Assembly: GCF_019059575.1 (NCBI RefSeq) | Contig: NW_024881704.1 | Location: 744,001 to 808,000 of the forward strand | Length of the DNA: 64,000 nt | DNA from: Amphibalanus amphitrite | Taxonomy: Eukaryota > Arthropoda > Thecostraca > Balanomorpha > Balanidae | Direction of reading: 5' to 3' | Shown here: positions 1 through 12,900 of the stretch, piece by piece | Layout of the letters: each line of letters begins with the position of its first letter | Numbering within the stretch: the stretch's first letter is position 1 | Made by a program: the position numbers and the translations under genes | The notes under the pieces: generated by a model | What the model was told of the DNA's origin: nothing | Databases searched by the model: none | What the model saw: the letters and a program-made list of their open reading frames with translations, nothing else

Positions 1-467
1 TCAGGTCACCGTTAACCACTACCCCAGCCCTCGATCACCAACAATCACTCCCCCTGCTCTCAAGTCATCTATAACCACTTCCCCAGCCCCCAGGTCACCA
101 ATAACTACTCCCCCCGGCCCCCAGGTCAGCAGTCTCGGCCTCGTCCGTCAGGTCACCAGTCTCGGCCTCGTCCGTCAGGTCACCACTCCGGGCTCCATCT
201 TCATAACGATATGCATCGCCAACAACAGCCGCGCGCCGCGGGCGCAGACATTGTTTCCGTAATAGCCATTTACATAATGACCGCGGCGCACATCACTCAT
301 CGGTTTCCGCCGAATCGACAGAACAATACCAGCGGCCAGTGCTCACGCAGAACCTCCCTGCAGGAACGAAAGTACCGGAAAACGGCCGACACTCGGGCCA
401 AACCGCGTCCTCTTCCCATTCGTACGGAACATTTCCAAAGGAAAGAAGCCCTCCCAGCGAGCATTAA
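1..467. other. Gene-free left edge with short tandem repeat
   Basis: No exon is recognisable. Positions 1-185 are built from degenerate copies of a GGTCACCA-containing unit. Between about 126 and 185 a roughly 27-bp unit containing TCTCGGCCTCGTCCGTCAGG is repeated twice almost perfectly. The remainder up to the TTAA at 464 is unremarkable unique-looking sequence. Confidence 0.5.
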
Positions 468-943
468 AGGGACACTCCCACCTTAACATTAGTTTTGAGT
501 TGAGATAGCCAAATTGGTGGCCATGGCCTGAAAATACCGGTTTGGGCATTCACAACATCGAAAAATGCTTTAATTCGGAGATATGGAATTTCAAACTTGC
601 AGTTTTCGGATTCTAAGGGGCTAATGCATTGGTATGCCCCCTTAGAATTTGTGACGTCAGCGGAGATCTAACGATTTTTAAATGTTTGACTAAAACGTTT
701 TGTAGCACGCGGTGGTATATGCTATTTGCGCGCAACAACTGCCGCAAACGCCGCACTTCTAAAATAAAGTCGCTAGAAACAGCGGAGATCCCAAAAAGTA
801 AACAAAAGTGAAAGTCTAATATCTTGAAAACCGGTGATTATTTTTCGATGAAATTTGGTAGATATTCATTTTTTCTCTTTCTGAACCGAGCGACATCACT
901 TTCATGCCAATTCATTAACTTTTTTGAAGGTGGGAGGGTCCCT
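468..943. mobile_element. TTAA-flanked MITE (piggyBac-type target site)
   Basis: A non-autonomous element with inverted ends. The left end reads AGGGACACTCCCACCTT just after TTAA (464-467). The right end is its near-perfect reverse complement, ending GGGTCCCT just before TTAA (944-947). A duplicated TTAA target with short inverted repeats is the hallmark of piggyBac-superfamily elements. No transposase ORF is present, so it would depend on a partner in trans. The 476-bp interior is AT-rich compared with its surroundings. Confidence 0.8.
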
Positions 944-2179
944 TTAAGCAGAGCGCAGAGGACGACCAGCGACCAGTGAGGACGAAACGGCTCCAATCCT
1001 TCTGGATACGCAGTTTGGTCGGCTGTAAAGCCGTTTCAGTGCAGGCGAATAGCGCTACTATCGCCGGCCACCGAAACGATACTGAGCCGGCGGCGCCCCT
1101 AATGTGCACGTGGGCCGGCCCGACGAGCGACGGCCCAGCGGCGGGCGAGACGGCCCGGCCGACGACCATCGTCCAAACCGATGCTGTCGTTGTCGAGCTA
1201 TCGGCGCTGAGAGTGCGTGCGGGCCGCCGCGAGCGTGCCATGCCGGCCGCAGAGCCGCAAAGAGAAGACCTCCTTGAGGTCGTCAGCGACTGTCTAGGGT
1301 GCTAACCACCGCTGTGGCGCAGACGGGGTCTGCCCACCGGTCACAAAAGCCGTCCCGTCGGGGATATATCTCCCCCGACTGCCGACAAAGCGGCGCGCCG
1401 TCCGCCGGATTTCGGCAGATTGGTGAGCGGAAGCCGCCGCCGGAATCCAAACGGGCCGGCTGACCGCCCCTGCTGTGAGCCGCCGCCGGCGCCGCCCAAC
1501 AGCGCGAGCGATCAGGATTAGCGTGCCAGCGTGGCTCTGCGGAGGAACTACGGCCAGTATCTGTGAGCCGGGACCATCATTGTAGACCGAGCCGGACAAA
1601 TGCAAACAAGCCTGGATAAGGTTTCCCATAAGTCAGAGTCATATCAGAGGACATATCTATGCAGAATGTTTTCGTGAACCATCACCAGACACCGTGGCAC
1701 CACAGCACCCTATCTTCTCTTAGCCATCGCCGCCAGCGCCGCCACCCCGGCGCCTGGCGACGTCTGGTCGCCGTCTGGTCTACGTAAGACGATGTTGGCC
1801 ACGACGCAACGACAGCGACGCAGCAGCAGCAGCAGCGCTTATTGTGGACCGACACGGCCGTCGATGGAGCCAACACATGACGACGTTATGGGCCGGCCTG
1901 TCGGTCCCTTCGAACCGCCGCGCCATGCCGTCTCGGCCAAAACCCACAGCCTGCCAAGGGCGCACCGTCGTACAGACAGCTCGGCGTGGGCCAGCGATCG
2001 GTCTTAGCCGGCGGCCGGAGCGGCTGATCCAGCCGTTCAGTCAACAGACTAGTGTCGGCGTAAAAACGGGCGTTTGTCGTCGGCGGCCTGTCGGCGGCGA
2101 CGGTCAGAGGAAGGCCGGCCGGCCGCGGTGGCCGGCCAACGAGCTGTGACGATAAACAGACACCGTCGGACACGACGGC

Positions 2180-2197
2180 AGAGAGAGAGAGAGAGAG

Positions 2198-2271
<74 letters not shown>

Positions 2272-2275
2272 AGAG
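2180..2275. repeat. (GA)n microsatellite
   Basis: An almost uninterrupted GA dinucleotide tract of about 95 bp, with one GGGG interruption near 2197 and an AAGA near 2267. It creates spurious RERERE and SLSLSL open frames on the two strands. Confidence 0.95.
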
Positions 2276-3267
2276 CGTGGCTGAAGGCAGAGGAGGTGGT
2301 CGTGGCCCGTGGGTAGGTTGACATTCGCTTCGAAGTTATACTGATAAAGGTGTCAAAGAAATGTCCCATTCGCTGTCTAACTGTCCATATCTGTGCCCGT
2401 TTCCACTGCTCGTGCCGGTGACGCCTGCCAAAGCCACGGCGGTGCGGAAGAAGCGGTGGCTGGGCGGCCGCAGCTACTGCTTCACGGGCCGAAGAGCGGG
2501 CAGGAGATGACCACGCGACGCTCTCTGGGCCGCGGCGGCTCGGTGGCTCGGTGGCACGGCGGGCGGCGGAGGAGGAGACAGGCGGCCGAGGAGGGGGCGG
2601 GAGACGACGCGGCGCCGTCGGCGTTGTTTGCCGAGGAGGCAGGGCAATCGGACACTAATGACGCGCGGTGAGAGGGGCTCCGTGGGCGGCGACCGGCGAC
2701 CGCGGCGAGACGAGCCGGCCACGCCTGGCCGCCTCGGAGTCACATAGACGCAGCCAGCGGGTAATACGCCACACACCACACACCGCGTGCTGGAGTGGCA
2801 TGTGTCAAAATGACGCATATACCGTCACCAATGACAGTGATGAGGACAATAAAGTGACAGAGAATGGCGCACGGATCAGGGTTGGCATGTTATAATGGAT
2901 GTTGTCACAACCCTAAAAAGCTCAAAAATATACAAAGTTGGATGCACGACACCGAAACAGACACCGAACTCGCCGACTTCTGCTGGATTAGAACACACGC
3001 AAGCCTTCAGGAACTAGCATTATCAAACAAAACAACAAATTTCTTCCGAGCCACAAAAACCAGCTGAGAAACACCTAAATGACCTGACTTCGACCTAGAT
3101 ATGATTGCATGCTGTTTCTAAGTTTCAGACGGTGTATGCTGGGCCTCAAACAGTCCAGAAAAGCAGTCATCTTCACCTCAAGCCATCGCAGCAGGCACGT
3201 CAGAATCGATAGGCGTCCCAATCTCTCCACAGCAGTTGACCTTATCACCTTTACGAGCGGCGGCACC

Positions 3268-3410
3268 GGAACACTATCCGCCAGTCTCTCCTGACCTCCT
3301 CCGACCTCCACCGGCCTCCGTCAGTCTCTACCAGTTTCCACCAGCCCCCACCAGTCTCCACCGACCTCACACAGCATCCGCCATCCTCTACCATTATCCA
3401 CCAGCCTACA
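3268..3410. repeat. Degenerate CACCAGTCTCCACCGACCTC minisatellite
   Basis: A run of imperfect pyrimidine-rich units containing CACCAGTCTC and CACCGACCTC with loosely kept spacing. Strand composition is strongly asymmetric: the plus strand has almost no G. It is one of several diverged short-unit arrays in this part of the window. Confidence 0.6.
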
Positions 3411-3639
3411 ACTCTAGCTCTACGGTCGCCAGTCCTGGGCACAGGGTCGTGGCGCAGGTGGCCGTCGCGGCCTGCCCGGCGGCTCACGCGCGCCAGGCTC
3501 GCGGCCGCCGACGGCACCAATCAGAGCAAATGAGGTTAGTGCCGCCGGCCGCATCGGTCGGCCCCGGCCGGCACCCTCTCCGGCACCTCCGCGATCCCCA
3601 ACGGCGCCCAGCACCCGCCCACGCATCGTGTCCGGCTCA

Positions 3640-3985
3640 GCACCCCGGGATAGTACCGGTTCGACACCAGCTCAGCACCCATTGTGTCCGTTCAGCAACA
3701 GCTGTGCACCAGCCTTGTGAGAACTCCACCAGCTAAGCGTCTGATTGACACCATCTCATAGTGCGTTCTAGTCCAGCAACAGCTCAGCCAATGCGACACC
3801 AGTCAGCGCCAGCTCAGCGTTCATATCGGCGCCAGTTCAGTGTCCATCAAGCACCAGCATAGCATCAGCTCACCACCAGTTCTCCATCAACTCTGCACAA
3901 CTCAGCGTTCAGCTCCGCATCACTTCGACATCAGCCCAGCAGCCAGTCCAGCATCAGTCCAGCATCAGTCCGGCAGCCGTCTCGG
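3640..3985. repeat. Degenerate CAGCACCAGCTCAG minisatellite
   Basis: Repeated imperfect copies of CAGCACCAGCTCAGC and CAGTCCAGCATCAG over about 345 bp. GTCCAGCATCA is tandem at 3947-3972. The open frames across it are repeat artefacts. Confidence 0.6.
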
Positions 3986-4639
3986 TTGAAACAGTCGCCC
4001 TGACTGGTCAAATTGAAGTCACACAGCGGCGACCGCCGGCAATCAGGACAAGCTGCGACTGCGGCGACCATACAGCGGCGGGGCGACACCACCAGCGCTG
4101 ACCAGGCTGGTGGTGGTGACGGTGACTTTAAAAAGCTACGATCAAATAATGTAAAGCTGAGCTCCATCGTTCGGCCGCCATTTTTAGGGCGGTGATGGTG
4201 ATGGCGATGAAAGCGGAGGCGTAGTTTCGACAATGGCAGCAAGATGGCGTTATTCTTGACGGCAATAAAAGCCAACATTTCAAAGACATTCCCAATGAAA
4301 TTATGGAATAGAACATAAAACACGAAAGTGCCGTTAGGAGCCCACAGACCCACTTTGAAAGAGAAATAGCCGCTATGTGCCACTTTCCATGAAATGGATT
4401 CAAATGTTTCGCCATACGTTGCAGTGTCGTCGCCATTTATCAGGGTTTCAGACGGACACCAGGCGGGTATTTTTACACAGGGCGCCATTCGGACACAACA
4501 GCGGTGGTGGACGGTGCTGCTGTGAGCGCTGCTACCGCCAGTGTCTGCCCGGTCTGCAGAGAGCCGAGGGCCAGGGAGGCTGCGATAGCCAGCACGCACT
4601 GCCGATCGCTTCAGTGGCCACTATGCTGAGCTCAAACGG

Positions 4640-5140
4640 GCAGCATTGAGTTCCTCTGAGCTCGCCTAGCCGTCCAGAGGTTCAGCCTGCGCACGGAGTC
4701 ACAAGTCAGAATACTTAACCACTGCTGAGAAACGATCTCGGCCGCTTAATGAATTATGCCAACATGTCAGCCAGTTGAGAGCTAACGCTGCCGGCATCCC
4801 ACCTGAGTGCTACGCTCTACGAGCGGAGCGATGAACGCTTTCCAAATGAGGGTCAAAGCCTGCCGCCGTACTAAGCCAGCTGAGGGCTCAACTCTTCTCG
4901 ACGAACCAGATGAGAACCGAACTCCGTCGACATCCTAGCTGAGTGCTGAACTATGCGCTGAGTTCTGAACTCAACCGATACTCTCGGTGAATGTTGAACT
5001 CTGTCAACTTTCTACATGAGTGCTGGACTCTGTCAACATTTTGGATGAGTGCTGGACTCAGTCGTCCTTCCATCTGAAGCCAACATTTCTGGACAGAGTG
5101 AGCGTTAAACCCCGCCGCCATAGCCGACCAGCTGAGTGCC
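4640..5140. repeat. Degenerate GAGTGCTGAACTC repeat array
   Basis: Diverged copies of a unit of about 30 bp around GAGTGCTGGACTCTGTCAAC recur across roughly 500 bp. They are clearest near 4990-5070, where two almost identical units follow one another. No coding potential is visible. Confidence 0.55.
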
Positions 5141-5186
5141 TAACCATGCCGGCAGCCCGTTCGGCCGCCGGCGGAAAGTGGGCCCC

Positions 5187-5219
5187 ATAAAAGGCAGGAT
5201 GTGGCTGGTGGTGACGTCA
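5187..5219 (+). promoter_or_regulatory. TATA-like box followed by palindromic CRE
   Basis: ATAAAAGG (5187-5194, preceded by GGGCCCC) is followed 17 bp later by TGACGTCA (5212-5219), a perfect cAMP-response-element palindrome. A similar pairing occurs near 54474-54544. No downstream coding exon could be identified, so promoter activity is conjecture. Confidence 0.3.
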
Positions 5220-7849
5220 CACTGCCGTAGTCACCGCCTTCCGGCCCGGCGGGCGGTGGGAGGTGGGCGGTGGGAGGTGGGCGGTGGGCGGCGGTGGCGG
5301 ATTTAGGCCAAAGGCGAGCCTGGTGACGCCCGATGGTAGTAGCCTCACTTCTCCCCACGCTGACAGTCCCCGACTCGGGCACGCTTCAAGATTATCCCGC
5401 TCCAAAGGGGCGCGCATTCAACACAGAGATGCACTCGCGCGCCATGGCGACTCAGAGATGAGACGCTGCCTCGTAAATCCTCGACTGAAAATACGGCTGC
5501 GGGCCAGCCGGTGGCAGAATCGAATCAGCCAGCCCGGAGGTGTCACCGGGTCCGACATACTCTGCCAGCAGAACAAAACAAACTGCCAGCAAAATACACT
5601 CCGTTCTGAGAGGTACAAAGACAATAAACCCCAAAACGGCGCTGCATTGGCAATTACCCCAGAATATCGCCGGATACTTTTACGAAAACAGCGGCGGCGC
5701 AGCAGAGAGCGATCCAATGCCAAGAGGTCGCCGGGTATGCCGCCGATGAGGCCATTCGCCGCCAATGAGTCAGCCGGCCGTACCAGGCCAGGCCATTGCC
5801 GCCAACCGGTTCAGGAGACGCAGCCATGAGTCAGCGACAGCGCAGCAAAGTTCGTCACCGCCGCCGGCTTCAGCGCCGTCTGCCACCGTTCCCTTTTAAC
5901 CTTCGAGCACGACCTCGACTTCGTCAGTGTCTCAGTCTCCATCTCAACCTTTGACTTTCTGGCAGTCTGAACCTCAACTCTGGGCTTCGTTTCCATCTTC
6001 GTTCGAGTCTCCTTTTCCCTTCCAGTCTCATACTCCGTCTCACTCAGTCATAGGCTCAGTCTCAATCAGTCACAGCCCCGAGTTCCACCTACGCCTGCTG
6101 GAACCAGTCGTCCGCCGCCACCGCAACATCCACCATTGCCAGAACATCGCCAAATGTCGACACTGAACCACCCACCGATAGTCGAACACAGGACGAAGGC
6201 AGAGCGCCACCGATCACCAGCTGACCAGCCAGCGACAGAAATCGAAAAAACCCTCTCATTTCCCGGAGTCCGCGCTACCGGCGTCCAGAACATTCCAGCA
6301 ACGTGGAGTTTCGAGGCGCGTCCGAGTCCGTTGGCGCCCGCCCGGCCGGCTGCTGCTCGGTCGGCGCTGAGCCCAGCAGCGCCGGGAGCAGTCGGAGCCA
6401 CGCCCGAGGAGTAGCCGGCAGCGGCAGCCGGGTCCCGCGGGAGGCCGGGATACGGTCCGGTCGGGCCGGCGGCCGGCCGATCGACCCCCGTATCGGTTCT
6501 GGGAACGTCCAACACTGCCGGCCGTGTGGTAACCCGGGGCGGTGACCGGTCGACACGGAACGGGGTCAGAGAGGGCCACCAGCTGGTACCCTACCCCACC
6601 CACCCCCGCCGGGATCGGGAACCTACCTCCCCACCCCACCAACCTCCCACCCCGCCCCACCCCGTCCCTATCCCCACACACCACACCCTGTCACCACTCG
6701 TCACCAGTTCGCGCGCGCGTCGCTCACGACACCACCGCGTCCCGCCGCGAGCGACACCGTCGGCGCCCCCACCAGCCACGTGACGACGACTGAGGCGGCC
6801 ACCGACGGGGCGGCGGCGTCGGAGCCGACGAGGCGTCGCTATCGACGCGGCGGTCACGGCCGGGGCGCACCTGACCCGCGCCGAGGTGGCCGGCCGGCCG
6901 CCGGCGGCTCCGGGCGGGCGGGCGGGGAGACCGCGCAAGGGGAGGGAATGGCACGACACTGGCCGGGCAGGGAGGGGCAGCTGTCATGCGGGCGCATGGA
7001 AATAGCAATATGGTAGGATGATATGCATGACAGGGTATAACAGACTATATGCAGAGCCTGTGTCTGTGTCAGTCCCGATGTCAGCGGTAATATCGGCCCA
7101 CCCTGCATATTCACGATGACGGCAGCGCTCGAACGGCCGTCACCCGTCCCAGTGAGCGTTACGCCGGCACGGGGACTGTCGCGATTCATGTGCCGCGTGT
7201 AACGGCTAGGTATCGACAGCGCAGAGTGATCTGTCGGAGCGGTCAGGCCGGTACCGGAGCGGGGCGGGGTGCAGGGTGCTGTGATAGGGGTGCAGGATCG
7301 GCCGAGGGATGGATCGCTAGGGGTCCGCCGCGACAGGGTGGGGTCTGTGAGTGGGTGGATTGGACAGCTTATATACGGTTCATGGAGAATCGGGAGTGAA
7401 AACGGGGGTGAACGATAGCCTCTGGGGGGTTAGGGGCGCGCCGACTGCGAGGTCATTTTGCAGATAGCCTTTGGAAAGGAACGGGGGAAATATCAGGACC
7501 TTGAAAAAGGATGAGAATGAAAGAGAGAATATGATGTGGCAGAAGGGATAAGCCTGAGAGTTCGTAACAAAACTACCACGTTTCCTTATGGACCAAACGG
7601 CGGTGACCCGGTTGGCCTTCCCAGCAGTCTGCCGCAGTAATCGTAACACTGCGGCGGAGCCGGCGCCAGACGCGGCCCGCAGTCCCACGCGAATTCGGCC
7701 GGCCGACGGCCACTACAGTGAGGGAGGTTCCAAATTGTCGCCGCCACTTGGGACTGCCGTCTGCCGCAGAGCCGGACAGAGACATTGGCTGGTCTGAGGT
7801 TCAGTTTGACGGCCGTGGAGGGGACCGGCGGGCGCCAATGGCCACTGGG

Positions 7850-8140
7850 CAGCACGGATGGGAGAGGACACGGATGGGAGACGACACGGAAGGGAGAGGA
7901 CACGGATGGTTACACGACTGGTTACTCGACTGATGAGGGACACGGATGGTTCAAAGCACCGGTGGTTAAGGATACGGATGGTTCAGGACATGGGTGCTTC
8001 AGGACAACGATGATTCGGGGCAAATATGGTTTCACAACTGGTCCAGGAAACAGGAACGGTTAGGGCTAAGCTAGTTAAGGACATTGATGGTTCAAGATAC
8101 GAATGGTCACATAGCTGGTTCAGGAGACGGCTGGTTGGGA
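7850..8140. repeat. GACACGGATGGTTCA-type minisatellite
   Basis: About 290 bp of imperfect 15-17 bp units based on GGACACGGATGGTTCA. Units decay from near-identical at the left to strongly diverged at the right. Confidence 0.7.
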
Positions 8141-8355
8141 ACACCAGTCGACAGATACGGACGACCGATGGCACAGCTGGCTGAGGCCACGGCTGGTCGC
8201 CCCGCTTGGTCACGACACCGGCCTGTCGTCACCAATGGACGCCCACCCGCCCACACAGCCAGAGGAGACGTCAGGGCAGCCAGAAAATTGGCCCAGACAG
8301 CGCGAATCGAGAGATGGTGGGAGCGTTGGAAACGGGCCGCGGTCACACAGCTCGC

Positions 8356-8833
8356 CAGGGGGCGGATCCAGAAAATCTCCAAGGGAGGGGCCATTAGAAA
8401 CCAGGAGGCCCCCCCCCCATAATCCCACCTGTTGGAGGCCCCATCTTCCCACTTGTTGGCCCCCCCCCAAAAAAAAACTGCGTCTATTGAGCTTATCTAG
8501 CTGTTCAGGCAGCATCTCAACATCTGTGCAGGCTTGGAGGCCCTCTGTGCAGGTTAGGAGGCCCTGTAAAAGTGGTCATCTCTGTGAGTATAAGAGACCT
8601 CCAAGTTATGAAAAGCTTTACCAATCTTCTAACAAAGAAGTCTTCTCAGCTAGTCTTCTAAGAAATAACTAAGTGGGTAGGTTAAAAAAAAAACTCATCG
8701 GATTTCCGCCACTTTATTTTCAGGAGGCCCCCTTTTCAGCTTTTTAACTTTTTAACTTTTTATTTTATTTTTGAAAAAAAAATCGGCCAAGGGGGGGCCA
8801 TGACCCCCATGGCCCCCCTTGTATCCGCGCCTG
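8356..8833. mobile_element. hAT-like non-autonomous element with 8-bp TSD
   Basis: The inverted ends are CAGGGGGCGGATCC at left and, in reverse complement, CAGGCGCGGATAC at right. They are flanked by a perfect 8-bp direct repeat, CAGCTCGC (8348-8355 and 8834-8841). Ends starting with CAG plus an 8-bp target duplication fit the hAT superfamily. The 478-bp interior is C- and A-tract rich with no transposase frame. Confidence 0.85.
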
Positions 8834-9429
8834 CAGCTCGCTGAGGTCCCAGCGAGCGGAGAACGCGCGTCGACCTTCGTGAACCCTCGGCGGTCGACGC
8901 TGCCGCGACCTGATTAAGACAGTGATCACAACAAGACGAAGCTGAAGAAGAGAGCTGGACGGGGGACTCTGATGAGGAGGGATTGAATACGATGAATGGT
9001 TTCTCCAGAGCCATAAAAGACGAACCATCCCGAACACAAAAAATGCCTTGCTCTTTTTCCAGGTTGTGCTACAAAAGGCACAAAATTGGATAGGAATGAA
9101 AGCCTCCCGTACGGTTTTCGTAGAGGGAGCGAAACTGAATGGAAGAAACCATGTAGCGAGGCTGCGCTGAAAAGAAATAAAATAGCAAATACGTCCAGTG
9201 AACGTCAGCACAGACCAGCAGCGAATGCTTAACGAGACGACCGACCTCCACAAATCAATCTATTCCTGGAGGTAGAGGCGGCCGCTTCATCGCAAACACC
9301 TCCCAAACTGCGCCGCACTGCATGGGGCTGTAATAGCCGCGGCCTCGTCAGACCACATAAACACAGCTGTAAAACAAAGTAATGGCACGGCGCCGGCTGC
9401 GCCGACACTCAGGGCCACCGTCGACGGCC

Positions 9430-9560
9430 GGCTCCTGGGTGGTCGGTCCGTCGATCCGTCGGTCCGCTGGTCCATTGGTTCGTCGGTCCATCGGTCCGTC
9501 GGTCCATTAGTTCGTCGGTCCATCGGTCCGTCGGTCCGTCGGTCTGCTGGTCGTACAGTC
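9430..9560. repeat. GGTCCGTCGGTCCATC minisatellite
   Basis: Tandem 8-bp units of the form GGTCCGTC, GGTCCATC and GGTTCGTC over about 130 bp. The minus-strand frame reads as a D/R/T/P-rich repeat and is not a gene. Confidence 0.85.
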
Positions 9561-12183
9561 CGTCAGTTGGTCCAAGATTGCTTAACTGCTAGGTCGGTCC
9601 ACCTATGGATCCACCGCGCTGGTCGGACTCTTAGAAATATCCAAACGTGGCTAATTTCATTTTTGCCATGGACCGATACGATATGTGACCACGAGCGATT
9701 GGCTCAGCTTTTCCGTGGCGGCGGGGGATAGGCGGGGGATTCAGATTTCACGGAAGGATAGTCTATTTTCATTGACCAAGTTTACACGGCTACTTGACAC
9801 CCGAATATCTGAAATTATGTCATGCAAATATTCTCCATCGTGCAAAACATTTATGTGGATGGATGGACTTTACATTATCCATGTAAAGCCCTTATCTCTA
9901 TTTCAATGCATACAACATGCAGCTTTCCTGACCGGCTAAACTACTTTCATTTATCTGATCAACAGGCAACAAGTGTCATGGATATAGTCATTCCGAAAAA
10001 AATCGTTTGTCAAACAATGATCTCGTACTGGTCTTACATTTGCAGTGCATTTTAATCCAAGATCAATAGAAATTGGACCCTATGACCATTCGCAGAGAAG
10101 TCATTTGGCCAGACATTGTCAAAAATACTGCTATGCGTACGAAATTCAGACGACCCAGCTGCTTCAAACGGCCAGCCAAGCCGCCTTGTGTCGTTCCGTC
10201 ACCCACCAGCTGTCCATTTTCCATTCTTGTCGCGTCTCAATTTGACCATTTTCGGTCCGCGCCGGGCGGCGGGGAATATCGTCACCAGTCAGCATATGAC
10301 GCCGGCGGCGACAGACGGACGAACCGCGGGACGAGGCCCGTCCCCGTCAGCCAGATTACAGAGCTAGCTAGCCGGCGCCGAGACACCGCAGAGCGGGGGC
10401 CGTACGACGGATGTGCGCCATCCATACAAATATCGGAGATAGATGGACCATCAGCCGCCCTCACGCAAAGCCGATGCAATTTTATGCATTATGAAGATAT
10501 ATGTGGCATCGGCAAGTCAAACGCTGAAAACGCTTTGAATGCAAACTTTTAGTAAGAAATAAATAACAAAATAGTGAAGAAAGTAATGATGACAGGACAT
10601 TGTCAGGGGACCTGTGAAGGTTTACGAGGCTGAAATACTACGGCAGAATAGTGAGGCCATCGGCAATTCAGCAGACACACGTGTCACGGCTCAAATAAGC
10701 ATTACAAAACCCACTAACACGAGTCCGTGATTTGTTTCGATGGCATGCACTATTTTCTGATCTTAGGTAGAAGCAAGTCAGCTCATACAGTTTCTCATTT
10801 ACATGCATGAAGTGCCTTCTTTGATAGCCCATGCCCATCTATACGTTTTTGTTCTTTATCTAGCAACCAAGCCAAAACGCGAAATTTGCATCTTTCTTAT
10901 TCGACTTCATTATTCAGTGCGAGTTACGGCCGTGCGCCCTAAAAACTTTCCCATGTGACCTATGAATTTGCACTTGCATAGACGGCAGTCATTTTACCTC
11001 AACTACCCCGTTCAACCCACCAGCCCTTCCAGCGAGTTCAAAAGGTGGCACTCCGACGAACATCTGACCATGTTTACCCGTACATGCCCGTACGTTAGAC
11101 AAGTTTCGAAGATCGACATGCGCCAAATATTACCGGAACTCATTTCCCGCCCTCAGATACCATGCCGGTGTTTATAGCGCTCGTGCGAAAAGGTCTTAGA
11201 CGATCGGTGGGAGGCCATGCGAACAGGGGCGAGACGCTCGCCTAAACGCCTGAGGCTTAGAACCTCACGTCAATGTTAGAGGATAGTTGAAGCATGGCAA
11301 TGCTAAATGCCGAACCTCACTGAGCTGGGTGTGACCTGTCCCCCGCAGCAGAGAGACACACCTCGGTAACATCCGGATAATGAACTATCGTAACAAAACG
11401 CGCTGCCACGGGCGTCTAGGTGAACGGAGTGGACGCTCGCCTCCGGAGGATGACCAAGCACGTAAGGACGAAAATGGTGGTAAGGCCGCACACGGATTCG
11501 CCTTTACGCAGCCAGCATAAACTCCAGATGGTTCAACTTTCACAAAGTTTCCAGCTAGCTAAGCCGGCGGATCATTTCGTTTTGAGACATTTTTACAAGA
11601 ACCGAACAAACTTTGCACTTATCTAGAGTTCAGGTAGCTGAAGTGAACGACAAATTAGCAAAGTTTATTTCGCTTAAGTATTACATCGAGGCAACATAAT
11701 AGCGTCCCCCAGGCATGGAGCACCTATGCAGAAAATAGAAGTTACCAAGCATTAAATAAATACCATACCACGATACCATTCCAACTAAAAATGTAGGAGA
11801 TACTGAATATCAGCAGCTGGTCTCTGAAAAAATCAACAAGGTTTAAATAATTTCTCTAATTTCCAAACAAGAACCAGCAGCATGCATCCACCTACCAAAC
11901 TACCACCACTTCAAGCCCTCGCAAAAAAAAACACCTCCTCTAAGGCTACAGACCATCACGATATCAGCCCACCAAACCAGCCCGGATCTTTCCGACCACA
12001 AAAGTTCCAAATCCAATACTACACCACCGAGCGACACGTGCCGCGCTGAGAATACCGCCTCGTCAGCGGAGACGGCCGCGCTCGTCTGGCCCGTCGCGCC
12101 CGACGCCCTCCGTCGGCAACTCGTCAACGTCGAGGTCGACGGGCGCGGCGGCAGCGTCTCCGGAGCAGGGGAACGGCGCTGAG

Positions 12184-12219
12184 TGACGTCAGAGGCCGGT
12201 GACGTCGGGTGACGTCGGG
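12184..12219. promoter_or_regulatory. Tandem TGACGTC (CRE-like) motifs
   Basis: TGACGTCA at 12184-12191 is followed by two more TGACGTC motifs in a short GGGTGACGTC direct repeat. It could be a CREB/ATF-type site cluster or simply a short tandem repeat; no adjacent exon helps decide. Confidence 0.3.
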
Positions 12220-12522
12220 TGACGGTGAGGTCAGTGGATGTCAGACTGCTCAGTGCTCCGGGTTTGTGGGAGAAAGGCAGTGAAAGGTGATGGGGACGGA
12301 AGAACACAGATCTGAAGAGGTGGCGAGGAAGGAAGGGAAAACAGAGGTGGTGAAAAGGAGATGAGAGAGGAATAAAAATCAGAAGGAACTACAATATCGT
12401 GTTATTAGCCATAGATCGCATGAATATATGTATAAACCATATTGGATAATGATGTAAATAATAAACCAATTAATACAAATCAAATATATTCAAAATACAC
12501 AAAGCTTTCGGCTTAAACAGCC

Positions 12523-12771
12523 GAAAGCGACGCGATAAAAAGCGATAAAAGCGACGTAAAATTCCATCGTACTTCAAACGCGATAGTGCTACACATAGAA
12601 CAATGCAACCACTTACCTGATTGGGAAAATACGAAAATATTAGAAAAGAACATGAAGAAATCTACGAGAAAGATCCTGGAAGCGGCTCATATTATCACAC
12701 GGGACACATTCAACAGTAGAAACGGATTCATTACTTGGTCATCGATGGCAGCAAAATCGGCAGTTGGCTAG
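12523..12771 (+). pseudogene. Penelope-like GIY-YIG endonuclease C-terminal fragment
   Basis: An open frame of about 82 codons ending TAG at 12769-12771, with no natural start. It reads ...KFHRTSNAIVLHIEQCNHL, then PDWENTKILE, then a LEAAHI segment and NSRNGF. The order H-I-E-x-C-N-H, PDWENTKIL, LEAAHI, N-x-R-x-GF is what I recognise from the C-terminal end of the GIY-YIG nuclease domain in Penelope-like elements. The GIY and YIG motifs themselves, and the whole reverse transcriptase, are missing. It lies between the inverted arms of the element at 12443-12975. Confidence 0.75.
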
Positions 12772-12865
12772 TAAAACAAGAAACACGCGATTCATTATTT
12801 TCAAGAATTCTTAGACGGTTACTGTGAATATTTGTGTTGTACCGATTATACATTGTCACAACTCA

Positions 12866-12900
12866 CAGTGATCAAGGCTGTTTAAGCCGAAAGCTTTGTG
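12866..12900 (+). ncRNA. Possible hammerhead-like motif in Penelope-type repeat
   Basis: CAGTGATCAA precedes a 4-bp stem (GGCT 12876-12879 with AGCC 12885-12888), then GAAAGCTTTGT. The order TGA-N-rich box, stem, GAAA resembles the hammerhead core (CUGANGA, stem II, GAAA) known in Penelope-like elements. The usual C3 and G8 are G and C here and one extra A sits before the stem, so catalysis is uncertain. The same motif with a different stem sequence recurs at 27580-27614. Confidence 0.35.

Larger units (their letters stand above)
944..8355. other. Gene-free, GC-rich, repeat-laden stretch
   Basis: No splice-bounded coding exon or conserved domain is visible. The open frames here are antisense or out-of-frame readings of GC-rich low-complexity DNA. 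Besides the separately listed repeats, there are degenerate CAGTCTC-type runs near 5920-6070 and C-rich CCCCACC runs near 6590-6690. It may include intron or downstream sequence of aPKC, whose remaining exons would lie to the left, but no aPKC exon could be recognised. Confidence 0.4.
8842..12431. other. Gene-free stretch
   Basis: No exon recognised. It contains the GGTCCGTC repeat at 9430-9560 and a short run of three TGACGTC motifs at 12184-12219. Otherwise it is unique-looking DNA of mixed composition. Confidence 0.4.
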
